Shown here piece by piece: positions 8,513 through 15,847 of a stretch of 35,595 nucleotides of DNA (position 1 is the first letter of the stretch; the number at the start of each line of letters is the position of its first letter). The translations under genes were made by a program, and so were the position numbers. The stretch covers positions 1 through 35,595 of the forward strand of contig JAFDWK010000003.1 of the NCBI GenBank assembly GCA_018268515.1, in the 5' to 3' direction. The notes below the pieces were generated by a model. It saw nothing but the letters and a program-made list of their open reading frames with translations. It was not told the DNA's origin and ran no database searches. Origin of the DNA: Actinomycetota bacterium (GTDB lineage Bacteria > Actinomycetota > Actinomycetes > Actinomycetales > Microbacteriaceae).

Positions 8513-9073
8513 ATGGCACGCATCATCGTGGCGCAGTTCATCACCCTCGACGGGGTCGTGGAGGATCCGGACGGATCCGACGGCACGCCCTTCGGCGGAT
8601 GGTGCTTCCGGCACGGCCCCGAGGCGATCTCGGGGGACAAGTTCCACTACGGACCGATCCTGCAGACCGGGATCTTCCTGTTCGGACGGCGCACGTGGGA
8701 GGCGTTCTCGGCCCTGTGGCCGCCGCGCGACGACACGGATCCCTTCGCCCACGCGCTGAACGCCGCGGACAAGGCGGTCGTGACGGGCGGTGAGATCGAC
8801 CTGGCCCGGTGGCAGAACTCGAGGCGGGTCGCGGCGGATCCGGTGGGCTGGGCGCGGGAGACCGCAGCGCAGCGCGACGTGATCGTCATCGGCAGCGGAT
8901 CTCTCGTCGAGCGCTTCGTCGAGGCGGGAGCGGTCGACGAGTACCGGCTGCGGGTGTTCCCGACGGCGACCGGAGCCGGGCGCCGCCTGTTCCCCGACGG
9001 CGCGGCGCTCGACCTCGTGAGCGTCGAGCAGATGGGCCCCACGAACCTGGTGATCGCGACGCCGTCCGTCTGA
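8513..9073 (+). CDS. Dihydrofolate reductase / RibD C-terminal family protein
   Basis: 186 residues of the RibD_C/DHFR-like fold: MARIIVAQFITLDGVVEDP at the N-terminus, FGRRTWEAFSALWPP in the middle, and DVIVIGSGSLVERFVEAGAV with DEYRLRVFPTATGAGRRLF in the C-terminal half. Such stand-alone proteins are NADPH-binding reductases of mostly unknown substrate and are not the essential DHFR. The start is ATG 8513 with AAGGAG seven bases upstream. A 112-bp gap separates it from the sigma factor, and it converges on the aminotransferase across a repeat-rich spacer. Confidence 0.87.
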   Translation: MARIIVAQFITLDGVVEDPDGSDGTPFGGWCFRHGPEAISGDKFHYGPILQTGIFLFGRRTWEAFSALWPPRDDTDPFAHALNAADKAVVTGGEIDLARWQNSRRVAADPVGWARETAAQRDVIVIGSGSLVERFVEAGAVDEYRLRVFPTATGAGRRLFPDGAALDLVSVEQMGPTNLVIATPSV

Positions 9074-9077
9074 CGCC

Positions 9078-9137
9078 CCGGGGTCGTTGCACGAGCACCG
9101 GCTTGCTCCTGTCCGGGGTCGTTGAGCGAGCACCGGC
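9078..9137. repeat. Two copies of a 25-bp REP-like unit
   Basis: Two direct copies (9078-9102 and 9113-9137) match at 23 of 25 positions; each begins CCGGGGTCGTTG and ends CGAGCACCGGC. They lie between two convergent genes. The unit resembles short GTCGTTGAGCGAGC-type repeats that I recall being scattered through Microbacteriaceae genomes; that wider distribution cannot be checked here. Confidence 0.6.
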
Positions 9138-9152
9138 GCAGCCGGAGCGAGA

Positions 9153-9186
9153 CGAAACGCGGTGCCCTCCCGGTCACCGCGTTTCG
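9153..9186. terminator. Bidirectional hairpin between convergent genes
   Basis: CGAAACGCGGTG (9153-9164) pairs perfectly with CACCGCGTTTCG (9175-9186) around a 10-base loop. It sits between the reductase stop (9073) and the aminotransferase stop (9204), where a shared terminator is expected. There is no strong T-run on either side, so it could equally be part of the neighbouring repeat element. Confidence 0.5.
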
Positions 9187-9203
9187 CCGCACATCCCCAT
9201 CCG

Positions 9204-10571
9204 TTACAGAACCGACTCTGCCTCCTTGAGCACGCCGCGCAGGATCCCAGTGATCTCACGGAACTCCGCCGGTCCGATGGTGAGGGGCGGGGCGAGCTGG
9301 ATCACGGGGTCGCCGCGGTCGTCGGCGCGGCAGTACAGGCCGGCGTCGTAGAGGGCGCCGGAGAGGAAGCCGCGCAGCAGGCGCTCCGACTCGTCGTCGT
9401 CGAACGTCTCCCGCGTCGTCTTGTCCTTGACCAGCTCGATCCCGAAGAAGTAGCCGTCGCCGCGCACGTCGCCGACGAGCGGCAGGTCGAGCAGGGTCTC
9501 CAGCTCGGCACGGAACAGCGGCGAGTTCTCGCGCGCGCGCTCGTTGAGCTTCTCCTCTTCGAAGATGTTCAGGTTCTCCAGGGCGACGGCGGTGGAGACC
9601 GGGTGCCCGCCGAACGTGTACCCGTGCGGGAAGGTGAGATCGCCGTGGGAGTAGGGCTCGTAGATCCGGTCGCTCACGATCGCCGCACCCAAGGGCGCGT
9701 ACCCGCTCGTGATGCCCTTGGCGCAGGTGATGATGTCGGGCGCGTACCCGTAGGCGTCGCAGGCGAACATGTGCCCGATCCGGCCGAAGGCGCAGATCAC
9801 CTCGTCGGAGACGAGCAGCACGTCGTAGCGGTCGCAGATCTCGCGCACGCGCTGGAAGTAGCCGGGGGGCGGCGGGAAGCACCCGCCCGAGTTCTGCACC
9901 GGCTCCAGGAACACCGCGGCCACGGTGTCGGGGCCCTCGAACTGGATCATCTCCTCGATCCGGTCGGCGGCCCAGACGCCGAACGCCTCGGGATCCGTCG
10001 GCGCGCCCATCTCTGCGGCACGGTAGATGTTCGTGTTCGGCACCCGGAAGCCGCCCGGGGTGACCGGCTCGAACATCGCCTTCATCGCGGGGATGCCGGT
10101 GATCGCGAGGGCCCCCTGGGTGGTGCCGTGATAGGCGATCGAACGGGAGAGCACCTTGTGCTTGGTGGGCTTGCCGCGCAGCTTCCAGTAGTGCTTGGCG
10201 AGCTTGAACGCGGTCTCGACGGCCTCGCCGCCGCCCGACGTGAAGAAGACCCGATTCAGGTCTCCCGGGGCGTAGCCGGCCAGACGGTCGGCGAGCTCGA
10301 TCGCGGCGGGGTGCGCATACGACCACAGCGGGAAGAAGGCGAGCTGCTCGGCCTGCTTCGCGGCGGCTTCGGCGAGACGAGCACGGCCGTGGCCCGCGTT
10401 GACGACGAAGAGGCCGGCGAGCCCGTCGATGTACTGCTTGCCGGTGTCGTCCCAGATGTGGTGCCCCTCACCCCTCACGATGATCGGCACTCCGCCGCGG
10501 TCCATCGTGGACTGACGGGTGAAGTGCATCCAGAGGTGATCGTGTGCTTTCTGCTGCAAATCGGCGCTCAT
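9204..10571 (-). CDS. Class III PLP-dependent aminotransferase (omega-amino acid/polyamine:pyruvate type)
   Basis: 455 residues, full family length. PLP-site features: TSGGGEAVETAFKLAKHYWK (phosphate-binding loop), YHGTTQGALAITG, D256 in VLLVSDEVICAFGR, the Schiff-base lysine K285 in ITCAKGITSGYAPLGA, and TFGGHPVSTA. The sequence style (FEPV.PG, NTNIYR) is that of the 'aspartate aminotransferase family' of actinobacteria, which includes putrescine/polyamine- and GABA-pyruvate transaminases. The start is ATG 10569-10571; no Shine-Dalgarno is visible but a CAAGAT -10 lies six bases upstream. Given the pot importer nearby, a polyamine-degradation role is attractive; substrate remains inference. 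Confidence 0.88.
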   Translation of the reverse strand: MSADLQQKAHDHLWMHFTRQSTMDRGGVPIIVRGEGHHIWDDTGKQYIDGLAGLFVVNAGHGRARLAEAAAKQAEQLAFFPLWSYAHPAAIELADRLAGYAPGDLNRVFFTSGGGEAVETAFKLAKHYWKLRGKPTKHKVLSRSIAYHGTTQGALAITGIPAMKAMFEPVTPGGFRVPNTNIYRAAEMGAPTDPEAFGVWAADRIEEMIQFEGPDTVAAVFLEPVQNSGGCFPPPPGYFQRVREICDRYDVLLVSDEVICAFGRIGHMFACDAYGYAPDIITCAKGITSGYAPLGAAIVSDRIYEPYSHGDLTFPHGYTFGGHPVSTAVALENLNIFEEEKLNERARENSPLFRAELETLLDLPLVGDVRGDGYFFGIELVKDKTTRETFDDDESERLLRGFLSGALYDAGLYCRADDRGDPVIQLAPPLTIGPAEFREITGILRGVLKEAESVL

Positions 10572-10577
10572 GCACCG

Positions 10578-10614
10578 ATCTTGACACTCGAAATCCAAAA
10601 AGACAACAGAAATC
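10578..10614 (-). promoter_or_regulatory. Promoter of the aminotransferase with a GAAATC direct repeat
   Basis: On the minus strand TTGTCT (10601-10606) and CAAGAT (10578-10583) are separated by exactly 17 bases, and CAAGAT ends six bases before the ATG, predicting a leaderless mRNA. Two direct GAAATC copies (plus strand 10590-10595 and 10609-10614, 19 bp apart, about two helical turns) flank the -35 region and could be regulator half-sites. The stretch is AT-rich compared with its surroundings. Confidence 0.55.
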
Positions 10615-10659
10615 GAAGGTTGGAATCCCCGGATCCTGCGGATTCCGAGGTTCGATTCG

Positions 10660-11055
10660 TCAGGCGACGATGAAGACGCGTGTCCGCCGTCCGGGAATGG
10701 CCGCGAGCTTCGCGTCCGTCGTGAGGACGGGAACCCCGAGTGCTTCGCCGAGCGCGATGTAGGCGGCATCGTATGCGTTCGCGTTGGCGGACATCTCGAC
10801 GATCCGGCTGAGGAGGGGGACGACGGAACGTTCGTCGAACTCGAATCGGGCGAGCGCGGCAATCCACATGCGGTGCGTCTCCGCGGGCGCCCCTGTTCCT
10901 CGGGCGATCCCGCGCAGCGCGTTCGCAACTTCGGCTACGGTGTGGCCTGGGATCACCCAGTCGGTGTCGCCGTCGATCGTCCGCCGCACGCCTTCCGCGA
11001 GTCCGCGTGCATCGGTGATGAGCTCGACGATGGCGGAGGCGTCGAGGACGATCAT
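10660..11055 (-). CDS. vapC: VapC-type PIN-domain toxin (pair 1)
   Basis: A 131-residue PIN-domain ribonuclease. The acidic metal-binding residues are visible: D5 in MIVLDASAIVE, E42 in TVAEVANAL, D96 in NAYDAAYIALGEALG and D114 in LTTDAKLA. VapC toxins cleave tRNA or rRNA and are held in check by the cognate VapB. Its ATG overlaps the stop of the upstream antitoxin by four bases (ATGA), the classic TA arrangement. RNA target unknown. Confidence 0.9.
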   Translation of the reverse strand: MIVLDASAIVELITDARGLAEGVRRTIDGDTDWVIPGHTVAEVANALRGIARGTGAPAETHRMWIAALARFEFDERSVVPLLSRIVEMSANANAYDAAYIALGEALGVPVLTTDAKLAAIPGRRTRVFIVA

Positions 11056-11294
11056 GCGATGTTCTTGCGATCCTGATCGTCGCGCGCGTCGGCGATGAGC
11101 TCGACCACGTCGATCTCCTTCGGCGGGCGAACGGGTTCGTACACGTCGAGGAATGCGCGATTGCGAGCCATCCTCGCCTCCCGTGCGAGCACCGACTGCA
11201 AGTACGTCTGCAGTGACTCGCCTCGCTGGCGCGCGGCCGTGATGAGTGCCTCACGCACGTCGTCCGGAACGTCTCGCACCTGGATCGCCGACAT
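11052..11294 (-). CDS. vapB: VapB/FitA-type ribbon-helix-helix antitoxin (pair 1)
   Basis: An 80-residue antitoxin. The N-terminal MSAIQVRDVPDDVREALI, followed by RQRGESLQTYLQSVLARE, is the ribbon-helix-helix DNA-binding domain (strand, then two helices). The C-terminal 35 residues, ending near DVVELIADARDD, should wrap the PIN toxin. It overlaps vapC by four bases. The promoter and a perfect 18-bp palindrome lie directly upstream, consistent with autoregulation by the toxin-antitoxin complex. Confidence 0.9.
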   Translation of the reverse strand: MSAIQVRDVPDDVREALITAARQRGESLQTYLQSVLAREARMARNRAFLDVYEPVRPPKEIDVVELIADARDDQDRKNIA

Positions 11295-11300
11295 GCGGCC

Positions 11301-11324
11301 AGAGTAGCATGCAGAACTGCATGC
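11301..11324 (-). promoter_or_regulatory. Leaderless promoter and palindromic operator of vapBC pair 1
   Basis: TACTCT (11301-11306, minus strand) lies six bases before the vapB ATG. Immediately upstream is the perfect palindrome GCATGCAGAACTGCATGC (11307-11324), filling the spacer between -10 and -35. A repressor bound there would block RNA polymerase directly. The GCATGC core recurs at the third TA locus. Confidence 0.65.
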
Positions 11325-11337
11325 AAGCCCATGTCTG

Positions 11338-11727
11338 TCAGATCCGAGCGTCCCGGATCCAGTTCTCGCCCAGCGCCAGCATGGTCGCGTCCGCGGTGAG
11401 CAGCGTCAGACGCTCCGCGTGCGCCTGCGCAAGGATCATCCGGTCGAACGGGTCGTGTCGCGTCAGTGCGGGGAACTGCAGCATGGCGGTCGCATGCGCG
11501 GACGTGAAGGGGAGCTCACGCAGGCCGGCGTCGGAGAACGCCACCGGAAATCGGTCGCCTCCTGGCAGGTCGATTCGACCGAGCATGTTCTTGATCACGA
11601 GTTCCGAGATCGAAATCGTCGAGAAGTGGGTGACGGTCGAGCCCTCGATGGTCCGCCGTGCGGCACGGCCAAGAGCTGCGCTGTCGCGATGAAGCCAGAC
11701 CAATGCGTTGGTGTCGAGCAGGATCAT
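11338..11727 (-). CDS. vapC: VapC-type PIN-domain toxin (pair 2)
   Basis: 129 residues. PIN acidic residues: D5 in MILLDTNALVWL, E42 in SISELVIKNM, D95 in HDPFDRMILAQA and D113 in LLTADATM. The HDPFDRM segment is the signature of the VapC branch that pairs with Phd/YefM-type antitoxins, as here. It begins four bases inside the upstream antitoxin. Only 43 bp separates its stop from the start of the pair-1 antitoxin, so the two modules are tandem, but each has its own promoter. Confidence 0.92.
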   Translation of the reverse strand: MILLDTNALVWLHRDSAALGRAARRTIEGSTVTHFSTISISELVIKNMLGRIDLPGGDRFPVAFSDAGLRELPFTSAHATAMLQFPALTRHDPFDRMILAQAHAERLTLLTADATMLALGENWIRDARI

Positions 11728-11978
11728 CGTGCGGATTCCTCGGCCCAGTCAGGACCGTAGAACATCTCCTGAATCTCAGGGTCGGTGCCATCGAAGAGAG
11801 CGGGATCATGCTCGGGTTCGTCCCGCCCGAGTCCGTAGACGATGGTCGTACGCGCGTGGGGGATGAGGTCGACGACCGGCTTCCCCGCGCGGGCGATCGT
11901 GACCTCCTCGCCATCCAGCACGCGCGCGATCAGCGCGGAGAGCTGCGTCTTCGCCTCATGAACGTTCACCTGGGTCAT
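11724..11978 (-). CDS. Phd/YefM-family antitoxin (pair 2)
   Basis: 84 residues. MTQVNVHEAKTQLSALIARV followed by GEEVTIARAGKPVVDLIP is the standard Phd/YefM DNA-binding domain; the acidic C-terminal half (DPEIQEMFYGPDWAEE) is the probable toxin-neutralising tail. It overlaps its toxin by four bases. A TAAACT box lies six bases before the ATG, overlapped by a 17-bp palindrome, which fits autorepression. Confidence 0.92.
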   Translation of the reverse strand: MTQVNVHEAKTQLSALIARVLDGEEVTIARAGKPVVDLIPHARTTIVYGLGRDEPEHDPALFDGTDPEIQEMFYGPDWAEESAR

Positions 11979-11984
11979 GACGAC

Positions 11985-12004
11985 AGTTTAGTCCAGTGGA
12001 CTAA
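11985..12004 (-). promoter_or_regulatory. Leaderless promoter and palindromic operator of TA pair 2
   Basis: TAAACT (minus strand, 11985-11990) ends six bases before the antitoxin ATG. The perfect 17-bp palindrome TTAGTCCAGTGGACTAA (11988-12004, centre 11996) overlaps the -10. This is the likely Phd-type operator; it is unrelated in sequence to the GCATGC sites of the other two modules. Confidence 0.65.
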
Positions 12005-12016
12005 GTAATGAGGTGG

Positions 12017-13078
12017 TCAGTTCGTGATTGATCCGCGCTGACTATCGTCGCGTTCACGCCATGCGTCATGGCGGTCCTGCTCCACAGCTCGAGCGTGGGC
12101 GAGTCGGGCGAGCAAGTCTGTCACGGCTTGGTCGGCCTGTTCGAGTCGTTCGCGTTGTGCACGCATCCCGGCAGACGTATCCGCTGGGGGGAACCGTGCA
12201 GCCTTCGCGTTCTTCGCTTCTTCTTCAGCGTCTCTCAAGACGCCTTCGATCTCGAACCGTCGGTCTCGGGCATCCCTCCACAGCTCAAATCGCGAATAGT
12301 CCGCGAGGGTTGCCGCGAGCTCCCTCCGTGAGAGTTCGATCTCCCATTGTGATCGGGGCATGGCTTTGAGGGTGCTCTCGCGGTACTCGATGAGCGACGA
12401 TGCGAGCGTCTTGGAACCTTCTGCGCCACGAGCCGCAGCTCGGACTTGTTGCTGCCATCTATCAACGATGGAGGTCGTGCCGAATGACGAAGGGGGTGAC
12501 ACTGCTCGATCGGAATGCCATCCGAGCGAATACAGGGATCCCTGAGCGAAGGAAGTCATGGACTGGAGCTCGCCGTCGTGTTCAGCGAAGACGAACTCAG
12601 CATCGACGAGGCCTCTGAGTATCCGATCATCACTGACGCGACTTCCGTTCCAGTGTTCAGACCCCTCGGCGAACGCGGCGACGGCATCTTTGAGCGATAC
12701 ACCGGGGTATATGCCATTGATCCAACAACCGTCGGTCGTTTCGACGGGCACGGTATCGAAGCCTGTGAACCCCGCGAAGGGAACAGCTTGCCCTAGCTCA
12801 CAGAGCACCACGGCTTCGCGCGGACCGCGCATGATCAGGGCGGGAGATTCGCGGATGTAGAAGACATTGCCTCGTTGGCGTCGCGACTCCGCACCTGCTT
12901 TGGCGCTTGCAATGTCGCTGAAGAGGTGCGCGTTTCGGAACCAATGCCTGACCCAGGTGCTGTGCCATGCGTTGCGGCCGCGAACGAGATATGCGACGAC
13001 ACCCGCCTCGATATCGAGCAGCAGGTTGTCGTCGTAGGCTTCCTCACGCTGGGGCCATTTGAGATCGGGTATTTTCAT
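12017..13078 (-). CDS. Unrecognised protein, third gene of the R-M operon
   Basis: 353 residues; I do not recognise a family. The N-terminal two-thirds looks like a mixed alpha/beta soluble domain with several Trp-rich stretches (NAWHSTWVRHWFRNAHLF) and no membrane segment or signal. From about residue 220 on it is highly charged and helical (RFELWRDARDRRFEIEG, later RERLEQADQAVTDLLARL), probably a coiled coil. No nuclease, helicase or methylase motif is apparent. It starts (ATG 13076-13078) 33 bp after the mod stop on the same strand, so it is probably co-transcribed with res and mod. The region looks less GC-rich than the flanking chromosome by eye. Possible roles are a regulator, a specificity partner or an unrelated defence factor; none can be chosen. 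Confidence 0.75.
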   Translation of the reverse strand: MKIPDLKWPQREEAYDDNLLLDIEAGVVAYLVRGRNAWHSTWVRHWFRNAHLFSDIASAKAGAESRRQRGNVFYIRESPALIMRGPREAVVLCELGQAVPFAGFTGFDTVPVETTDGCWINGIYPGVSLKDAVAAFAEGSEHWNGSRVSDDRILRGLVDAEFVFAEHDGELQSMTSFAQGSLYSLGWHSDRAVSPPSSFGTTSIVDRWQQQVRAAARGAEGSKTLASSLIEYRESTLKAMPRSQWEIELSRRELAATLADYSRFELWRDARDRRFEIEGVLRDAEEEAKNAKAARFPPADTSAGMRAQRERLEQADQAVTDLLARLAHARAVEQDRHDAWRERDDSQRGSITN

Positions 13079-13111
13079 GCGGCACCCGTAGCTAAGTCGG
13101 ACTGGTGTGCG

Positions 13112-15847
13112 TCAGGCAACGTCGTAGACCTTCATGACCTCGTCGCCGTAGTCGTTGATGACCTTGATGGCGATCTTGCCTGTAGCGGGACGCTCGAACG
13201 GCATTGAGACCGTGCGGTAGAGCTGCTCCCACGCATCCGCGTCGATGTCCGCCTTCAGTGCGACCTTGAGCTTCTTCATCGGGTCGTTTCCGCCCGTGAA
13301 ATAGCAGTGGCGAACGAAGAATGACTCCTCGTTGTAGTTGGTGTCGATCATCCACAGCGCGATGTCCTTGGTATCGCGCGAGCGGACATCATTGATCGCG
13401 GCATCGTAGACATCGACGCCGAAGAGTTCGGCCTCGATCCGATCGGATCCGTCAGTGGCCGGGCGGATCTGCACATCCGGTTCGCCGAACACCGTGAACA
13501 GGTTGCCCGTCCCCGTCTTCTTGAGCGCATCGCCCATCAGCAGCTCGGCGTTCATGCGAACGATGAGAACCTTGAGCCGACCGAGCTTGCGCTCGCCCGA
13601 GACGTTCGCGAACCCGTCCTCACTGGTGTCGATGTTCGTCGCGTCGACCTCGGTGACCTCGGTCACGTTCGGCTCGAACGAGAAGCCGAGTACGCAGAGT
13701 AGATCGACGTCCGGATCCGCGAGGGCTTCCTTGGCTGCGTCCCGCACGAAGCCGGGGCTCACCGTCCCGTACTCGGGGCCGATCGCGATCGCGACCTTGC
13801 TGCCGGTCGCTGAGCTCGTCGAAGCGTCATCGTCCTCTGCTCTTTCGCCGACGGCCTGGACGTGCGTACCGGCGTGCTCTTCCAAGAGCGCGAACTCGAT
13901 GCGCTCCTTGCGGCGACCGTTCTGGATGCCAGCGCTGCGCAGATTCTCGATGATCGTCTGCGTGTAGTCGGCACCCATGGCGTCCGACGAGCCAGCTCGC
14001 TCGCTTCGTGACGTCTCACCCTGCTGGTCCATCGCCCGATAGGGCGAGAGGCTCTCGACTGTGAAGCGACCGGTGACCCGCACTCGCTTCTTGTCTTCGT
14101 ACGGCTTGTCGTAAAGCAACTCGAAGTCAGCGTGCTTCTTGATCGCAGCGTCGATCTCCTCGCGCGTCATGCCCTCGCGGATGTCGGGGTTGTTCGCGAT
14201 CGACTTAAGGGTGATGTGCTGGACGCGCTCGTAGACGAACCCCTGGCTGATGTCGGCATGGGTTTCGGCCGGCGGCATCAGGGTGCCGGACACCTGTGCT
14301 TCCTTCGTCCGGCCTTCGGGAGAATCGGCGAGCAGGTAATACGGATAGCGGCCGCCCATGAGTCGCTGACGGGCGAGCGCGAGGGCGACCCGCGAGGTGT
14401 CGATCGTGATCCAGCGGCGTCCCCACTGTTCAGCGACGTAGGCGGTTGTGCCAGAGCCGCAGGTGGGATCGAGGACGAGGTCGCCGGGGTCGGTCGTCAT
14501 GAGCATGCAACGCTCAATAACGCGGGTGTTGGTCTGTACTACGTAGCTGATGTCATTCGCGGGTGCAGTATCGTGCCACGGTGACGTGAGCTTGCTGAAC
14601 GGGAAGTCGTCGTGGTACATGACATAGCTCGGTAGGTCGCGCTCGACCTCCAGGCGCCTGATGCGGCCCAGCGCCTGCATCTTCTCGTGCGACGTCACCC
14701 AAGATTGCCCGCGACCGGGGCGAAATGTGCGGCCATCGTATTCGAAGTCAAACACTCCGGATTCAGAAAAGCTCGGCGCAGTTTGGCTGACTAAGCGATA
14801 CGGTCGAGCGCCGGCAGGAAGCGTCGCCAAGTTTGTTCTCTCCGTGGTTAGCAGCTTCCGCCGCGAGCCGTCAGCCAGCTCGACACTTGTCCAGCGAGAC
14901 TCGACTCGTGGAACCGACGGGAGGTAGAGCTGTCGATACTTCACGCGCTGGATGTCGGAGCAGTACCAGATCAGATGGTCGTTCATGGACTCCAACGTCT
15001 TTGCTCCGAGTGGCATTAGCTTCTTGCGGAAGGGAATCTGAGCAACGAAGTTCTCGGGCCCAAACAGCTCGTCCATCAGAGCTCGCACGCGATGCACGTT
15101 CTCATCGCCGATCTGCACGAAGACGGATCCCGACTCCGTCAGAAGGTCTCTCGCGACGACGAGGCGGTCCCGCAAGTACGAGAGATACGTGTGGATTCCG
15201 TCCTTCCACGTATCGCGGAAGGCCTTGATCTGCTCGGCCTCACGTGCCGCGTCCTTGCCGTCCTTCACATCGCGTTTGCTGGCGGAGACCTGCCAGTTCG
15301 AGTTGAACTTGATGCCGTAGGGCGGGTCGATGTAGATCATCTGCACCTTGCCGCGCAGCCGCTCCCGCTCGGCGAGCGAGCCCATCGCCTGCAAGGAGTC
15401 GCCGAGGATCATACGGTTCGACCAGGCGGCGTCGTATCGGTAGTACGAGATCTGCTGCAATTCGTCGAGGCCGCCGTCGAAATCGTCGTAGAACAGCATC
15501 TCGGGCTCGGCCTCGCCCGACTTCGCAGTATCGCGCAGGTTCTCGACCAACACCCGCGGGTCGATCTTCTCCTGAATGTACAGCGGCGGCGCCTCGACGA
15601 TCAGGTCATCGTCGTCCTGCTGGTCCTTGCCATGCCAGACCAGTTGTGGATCTAGAGCTTCGTTCCGCGATGCGCGCTCGGCGGCGATGCCCGCGAACCG
15701 TGCGTACACGACTGGCTCATGCTCGAGCGACTCGGGATCTGCCCATCGCTCGGCGCCGTCCGCCGTAGGGATGTTCGTGCGCGTGGCCTCGGGGTGCTCG
15801 TACGCGTCGACTTCCGTAGGCCCTGTCTGAGCAGGCTTACGCGCCAT
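13112..15847 (-). CDS. mod: Type III-like adenine-specific DNA methyltransferase (Mod)
   Basis: 911 residues. The catalytic motif IDPPYGIKFNSNW (DPPY at 174-177) precedes the AdoMet motif DPTCGSGT (460-467), which is the beta-class N6-adenine order used by type III Mod subunits; the region between (about 280-450) should contain the target-recognition domain. An N-terminal arm of about 140 residues and an unusually long C-terminal part of about 440 residues flank the core, against 600-700 residues for classical Mod. The start ATG 15845-15847 has CTGGAGG seven bases upstream and lies 11 bp inside the end of res, so translation is coupled. Modifies host DNA and supplies specificity to Res. Confidence 0.9.
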   Translation of the reverse strand: MARKPAQTGPTEVDAYEHPEATRTNIPTADGAERWADPESLEHEPVVYARFAGIAAERASRNEALDPQLVWHGKDQQDDDDLIVEAPPLYIQEKIDPRVLVENLRDTAKSGEAEPEMLFYDDFDGGLDELQQISYYRYDAAWSNRMILGDSLQAMGSLAERERLRGKVQMIYIDPPYGIKFNSNWQVSASKRDVKDGKDAAREAEQIKAFRDTWKDGIHTYLSYLRDRLVVARDLLTESGSVFVQIGDENVHRVRALMDELFGPENFVAQIPFRKKLMPLGAKTLESMNDHLIWYCSDIQRVKYRQLYLPSVPRVESRWTSVELADGSRRKLLTTERTNLATLPAGARPYRLVSQTAPSFSESGVFDFEYDGRTFRPGRGQSWVTSHEKMQALGRIRRLEVERDLPSYVMYHDDFPFSKLTSPWHDTAPANDISYVVQTNTRVIERCMLMTTDPGDLVLDPTCGSGTTAYVAEQWGRRWITIDTSRVALALARQRLMGGRYPYYLLADSPEGRTKEAQVSGTLMPPAETHADISQGFVYERVQHITLKSIANNPDIREGMTREEIDAAIKKHADFELLYDKPYEDKKRVRVTGRFTVESLSPYRAMDQQGETSRSERAGSSDAMGADYTQTIIENLRSAGIQNGRRKERIEFALLEEHAGTHVQAVGERAEDDDASTSSATGSKVAIAIGPEYGTVSPGFVRDAAKEALADPDVDLLCVLGFSFEPNVTEVTEVDATNIDTSEDGFANVSGERKLGRLKVLIVRMNAELLMGDALKKTGTGNLFTVFGEPDVQIRPATDGSDRIEAELFGVDVYDAAINDVRSRDTKDIALWMIDTNYNEESFFVRHCYFTGGNDPMKKLKVALKADIDADAWEQLYRTVSMPFERPATGKIAIKVINDYGDEVMKVYDVA

